Part shown: positions 6,301 through 7,040 of the stretch, piece by piece
Numbering within the stretch: the first letter of the stretch is position 1
Layout: each line of letters begins with the position of its first letter
The notes under the pieces: model-generated
What the model saw: only the letters and a program-made list of their open reading frames with translations
Databases searched by the model: none
Told to the model about the DNA's origin: nothing
NCBI GenBank assembly: GCA_023423855.1
Contig: JAFAEU010000146.1
Coordinates: forward strand, 1 to 7,040
DNA from: Pseudomonadota bacterium
GTDB lineage: Bacteria; Pseudomonadota; Gammaproteobacteria; Xanthomonadales; Xanthomonadaceae
Direction of reading: 5' to 3'
DNA: 7,040 nucleotides
Translations under genes and position numbers: made by a program

Positions 6301-7040
6301 CGCGCAGCAGCGCGACCTGTCGCCAGGTCAGCGACGCGGCCAGGATCATGCGGTTGAGGCCGTCGTTCTCGGCGTCGCCGCGCCAGATCCGCGCGAACGC
6401 CTCGGCGAAGTCCTCGCCGGCACGGTCGACGTCGAGCGAGGCGAGGCCCGATTCGACCTCGAAGTCCTGGATGTACACCGGCGTACCGTCCACCTCGATC
6501 CGGTAGGGATGCTCGGTGATCACGCGCAGGCCGAGGTTCTCCATCATCGGCAGCGCGTCCGACAGCGGGATGTCGCCGCCCTGGCGGTAGAGCTTGAAGC
6601 GCAGCGCGCCCTCGCCGGGCAGGGCCTGCGGCGACTGCTGCAGGCTCAGCTGCAGGTCGTCGGCGCCCTGCAGGGCCGCGAGCCGGTCGACGTCGGTCGC
6701 CGCGATCGCCGGCGTCGCGTTCTCGATGTAGCCGGCCGGCAGCGCGCGGCCGTAGCGGTCCGCCAGCGCCAGGCCCTGTTCCTCACCGTGGCGCTCGACC
6801 AGTTCGTCGCGCAGGTCGTCCTGCCAGTTGCGCACGATGACCGCCAGTTCGCGCTCGAGCTCGCCGTGATCGACCTCGAAGGTCTCGCCGCTGCGCGGAC
6901 GCACGATCAGGTGCACCTGCGCCAGCGGCGACTCGCCGATCAGCACGCTGGCGTCGACGTGGTCGGCGTGCAGCACGCGCCGCAGCATCGCCTCGACGCG
7001 CCGCCGCACTTCGGTACTGAAGCGGTCGCGCGGGATGTAG
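3359..7040 (-). CDS. gdhB: NAD-specific glutamate dehydrogenase, large L_180 type (amino end beyond window)
   Basis: Carboxyl-terminal 1226 residues of a large NAD-dependent glutamate dehydrogenase, which oxidatively deaminates glutamate to 2-oxoglutarate and ammonia in the cytoplasm, feeding glutamate carbon into the TCA cycle. The frame stays open to the right edge (YIPRDRFSTEV precedes the GTG at 7009), so that GTG is internal; the family is usually about 1,600 residues, so roughly 400 are missing. Counting from the GTG, residues 1-350 belong to the regulatory amino region. Catalytic-core motifs are GGLRWSDRREDF (420-431), PVGSKGGFIVK (451-461, with lysines for substrate and catalysis), AADKGTATFSD (518-528) and the glycine-rich, probably nucleotide-binding GIGDMSGDVFGNG (589-601). 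A helical carboxyl domain runs from about 900 to 1216. Relatives are allosteric (aspartate activation is reported for the Pseudomonas aeruginosa enzyme); not testable here. The coding sequence has no break. The symbol follows Pseudomonas usage. Confidence 0.95.
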   Translation of the reverse strand, partial: YIPRDRFSTEVRRRVEAMLRRVLHADHVDASVLIGESPLAQVHLIVRPRSGETFEVDHGELERELAVIVRNWQDDLRDELVERHGEEQGLALADRYGRALPAGYIENATPAIAATDVDRLAALQGADDLQLSLQQSPQALPGEGALRFKLYRQGGDIPLSDALPMMENLGLRVITEHPYRIEVDGTPVYIQDFEVESGLASLDVDRAGEDFAEAFARIWRGDAENDGLNRMILAASLTWRQVALLRGYGKYLLQVGVPFSQSYVEETFARNPLIARLLVEVFEARFDPRTGHESKAQVEQGAESLAAQLQALAGGDKATMAVLQPVIDARRQGRNAQYDSTRKALKALLDNVSSLDEDRILRSFMGVIDATLRTSYYQRAKDGGFKETIAFKFDSARVPEVPKPKPYREIFVYGPRVEGIHLRFGPVARGGLRWSDRREDFRTEVLGLVKAQMVKNTVIVPVGSKGGFIVKRPPAGGDRDALFAEGVACYKLFISGLLDITDNIIDGAIVPPADVVRHDQDDPYLVVAADKGTATFSDIANGISADYGFWMADAFASGGSVGYDHKGMGITARGAWESVKRHFRALGRDSQAQDFTCVGIGDMSGDVFGNGMLLSRHIRLVAAFDHRHIFIDPDPDAARSYRERERMFKVPRSSWADYDANLISKGGGVYPRTLKSIAVSQQACEALGLPEGTKSMAPNELLSAILRAPVDLLWNGGIGTYVKASSEQHADVGDRANNAIRVDGRDLRCRVVGEGGNLGLTQLGRIEAALGGVLLNTDFIDNSAGVDTSDHEVNIKILLNAQVQDGKLKMEARNRLLASMTDEVAGLVLWDNYRQNQAISLMERMSVSRLGSKQHFIRTLEQQGLLDRQIEYLPSDAEIADRKSRGQGLTRPELSVLLSYSKLVAFDQLLQSDVPEDPYLSKELQRYFPQPLQKKYAQAMEQHRLKREIIATAVTNTMINRMGATFLLRMQEDSGRSIGDVAKAFTITRETLEARALWVDIDALDGKVAESVQIDALQVIWNLQRSFTRWLLSRPGAIPDITTAVGRYHDGFRDVRAGEHILPDSQRPGYEASLADWLGKGVPADLAGQLAALPYLEPCCDIIELASERRQRPVDVAKLHFRVGEALRVPWLAEQIDALEVEGRWHAVARGVLREELAAQQRAIVGQVLSIQGGTAEEKVAKWLERDDPTLRFTLSMLAELAAQKTLDYPTASVAVQRLSQLAQRS

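Noticed and set aside
7007..7009. GTG at 7009 as the start of glutamate dehydrogenase
   Set aside because: The frame continues upstream to the window edge with family-like residues (YIPRDRFSTEV), and the family is several hundred residues longer, so this GTG is internal.

Overview
This window looks like an ordinary housekeeping stretch of a very GC-rich gammaproteobacterium, most likely Xanthomonadaceae/Lysobacteraceae (Lysobacter, Luteimonas or a relative). The reasons are the high GC with strong third-position bias (long spurious antisense ORFs everywhere), the gene order NAD-glutamate dehydrogenase / short NAD kinase / 5'-nucleotidase, and intergenic palindromes of types I recall from this family ('GGATCCCGGCTTTCGCCGGG', 'TAGGGCGGGCCTTGGCCCGC' and 'AGGAGCG-CTTCAG-CGCGAC'). 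The assignment comes from recall and inspection, with no database search.

Layout: a two-gene plus-strand unit comes first. It holds a DUF2461/TIGR02453 protein (48-734) and a membrane-anchored DUF2939 protein (734-1270), joined by a one-base TGATG overlap. A convergent gap (1271-1383) follows, carrying one good and one degenerate palindrome. Three minus-strand genes fill the rest. Read in their own direction from the right edge, they are a large L_180-type NAD-dependent glutamate dehydrogenase (3359 to beyond 7040, amino end cut by the window), NAD kinase (2444-3214) and a cytosolic 5'-nucleotidase of the PF06189 type (1384-2298). The two gaps between them are each about 145 bases, and both contain palindromic repeats. 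No stretch longer than 300 bases lacks a gene.

Functionally, the minus-strand genes share a nucleotide and pyridine-cofactor theme. GDH uses NAD+ to oxidise glutamate to 2-oxoglutarate, NadK turns NAD+ into NADP+, and the 5'-nucleotidase dephosphorylates nucleoside monophosphates. Whether they are co-transcribed is not decided by the sequence.

I found no new system, CRISPR array, phage, insertion sequence or RNA gene. The most interesting signals are small. An exact 25-base palindromic element lies in inverted orientation on both sides of the 5'-nucleotidase gene. The TAG stop codons of both the 5'-nucleotidase and NAD kinase are supplied by the first bases of copies of this element. A GATAAT box lies exactly six bases before the 5'-nucleotidase ATG, compatible with a leaderless mRNA. 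The NAD kinase is of an alphaproteobacterial-looking short type.
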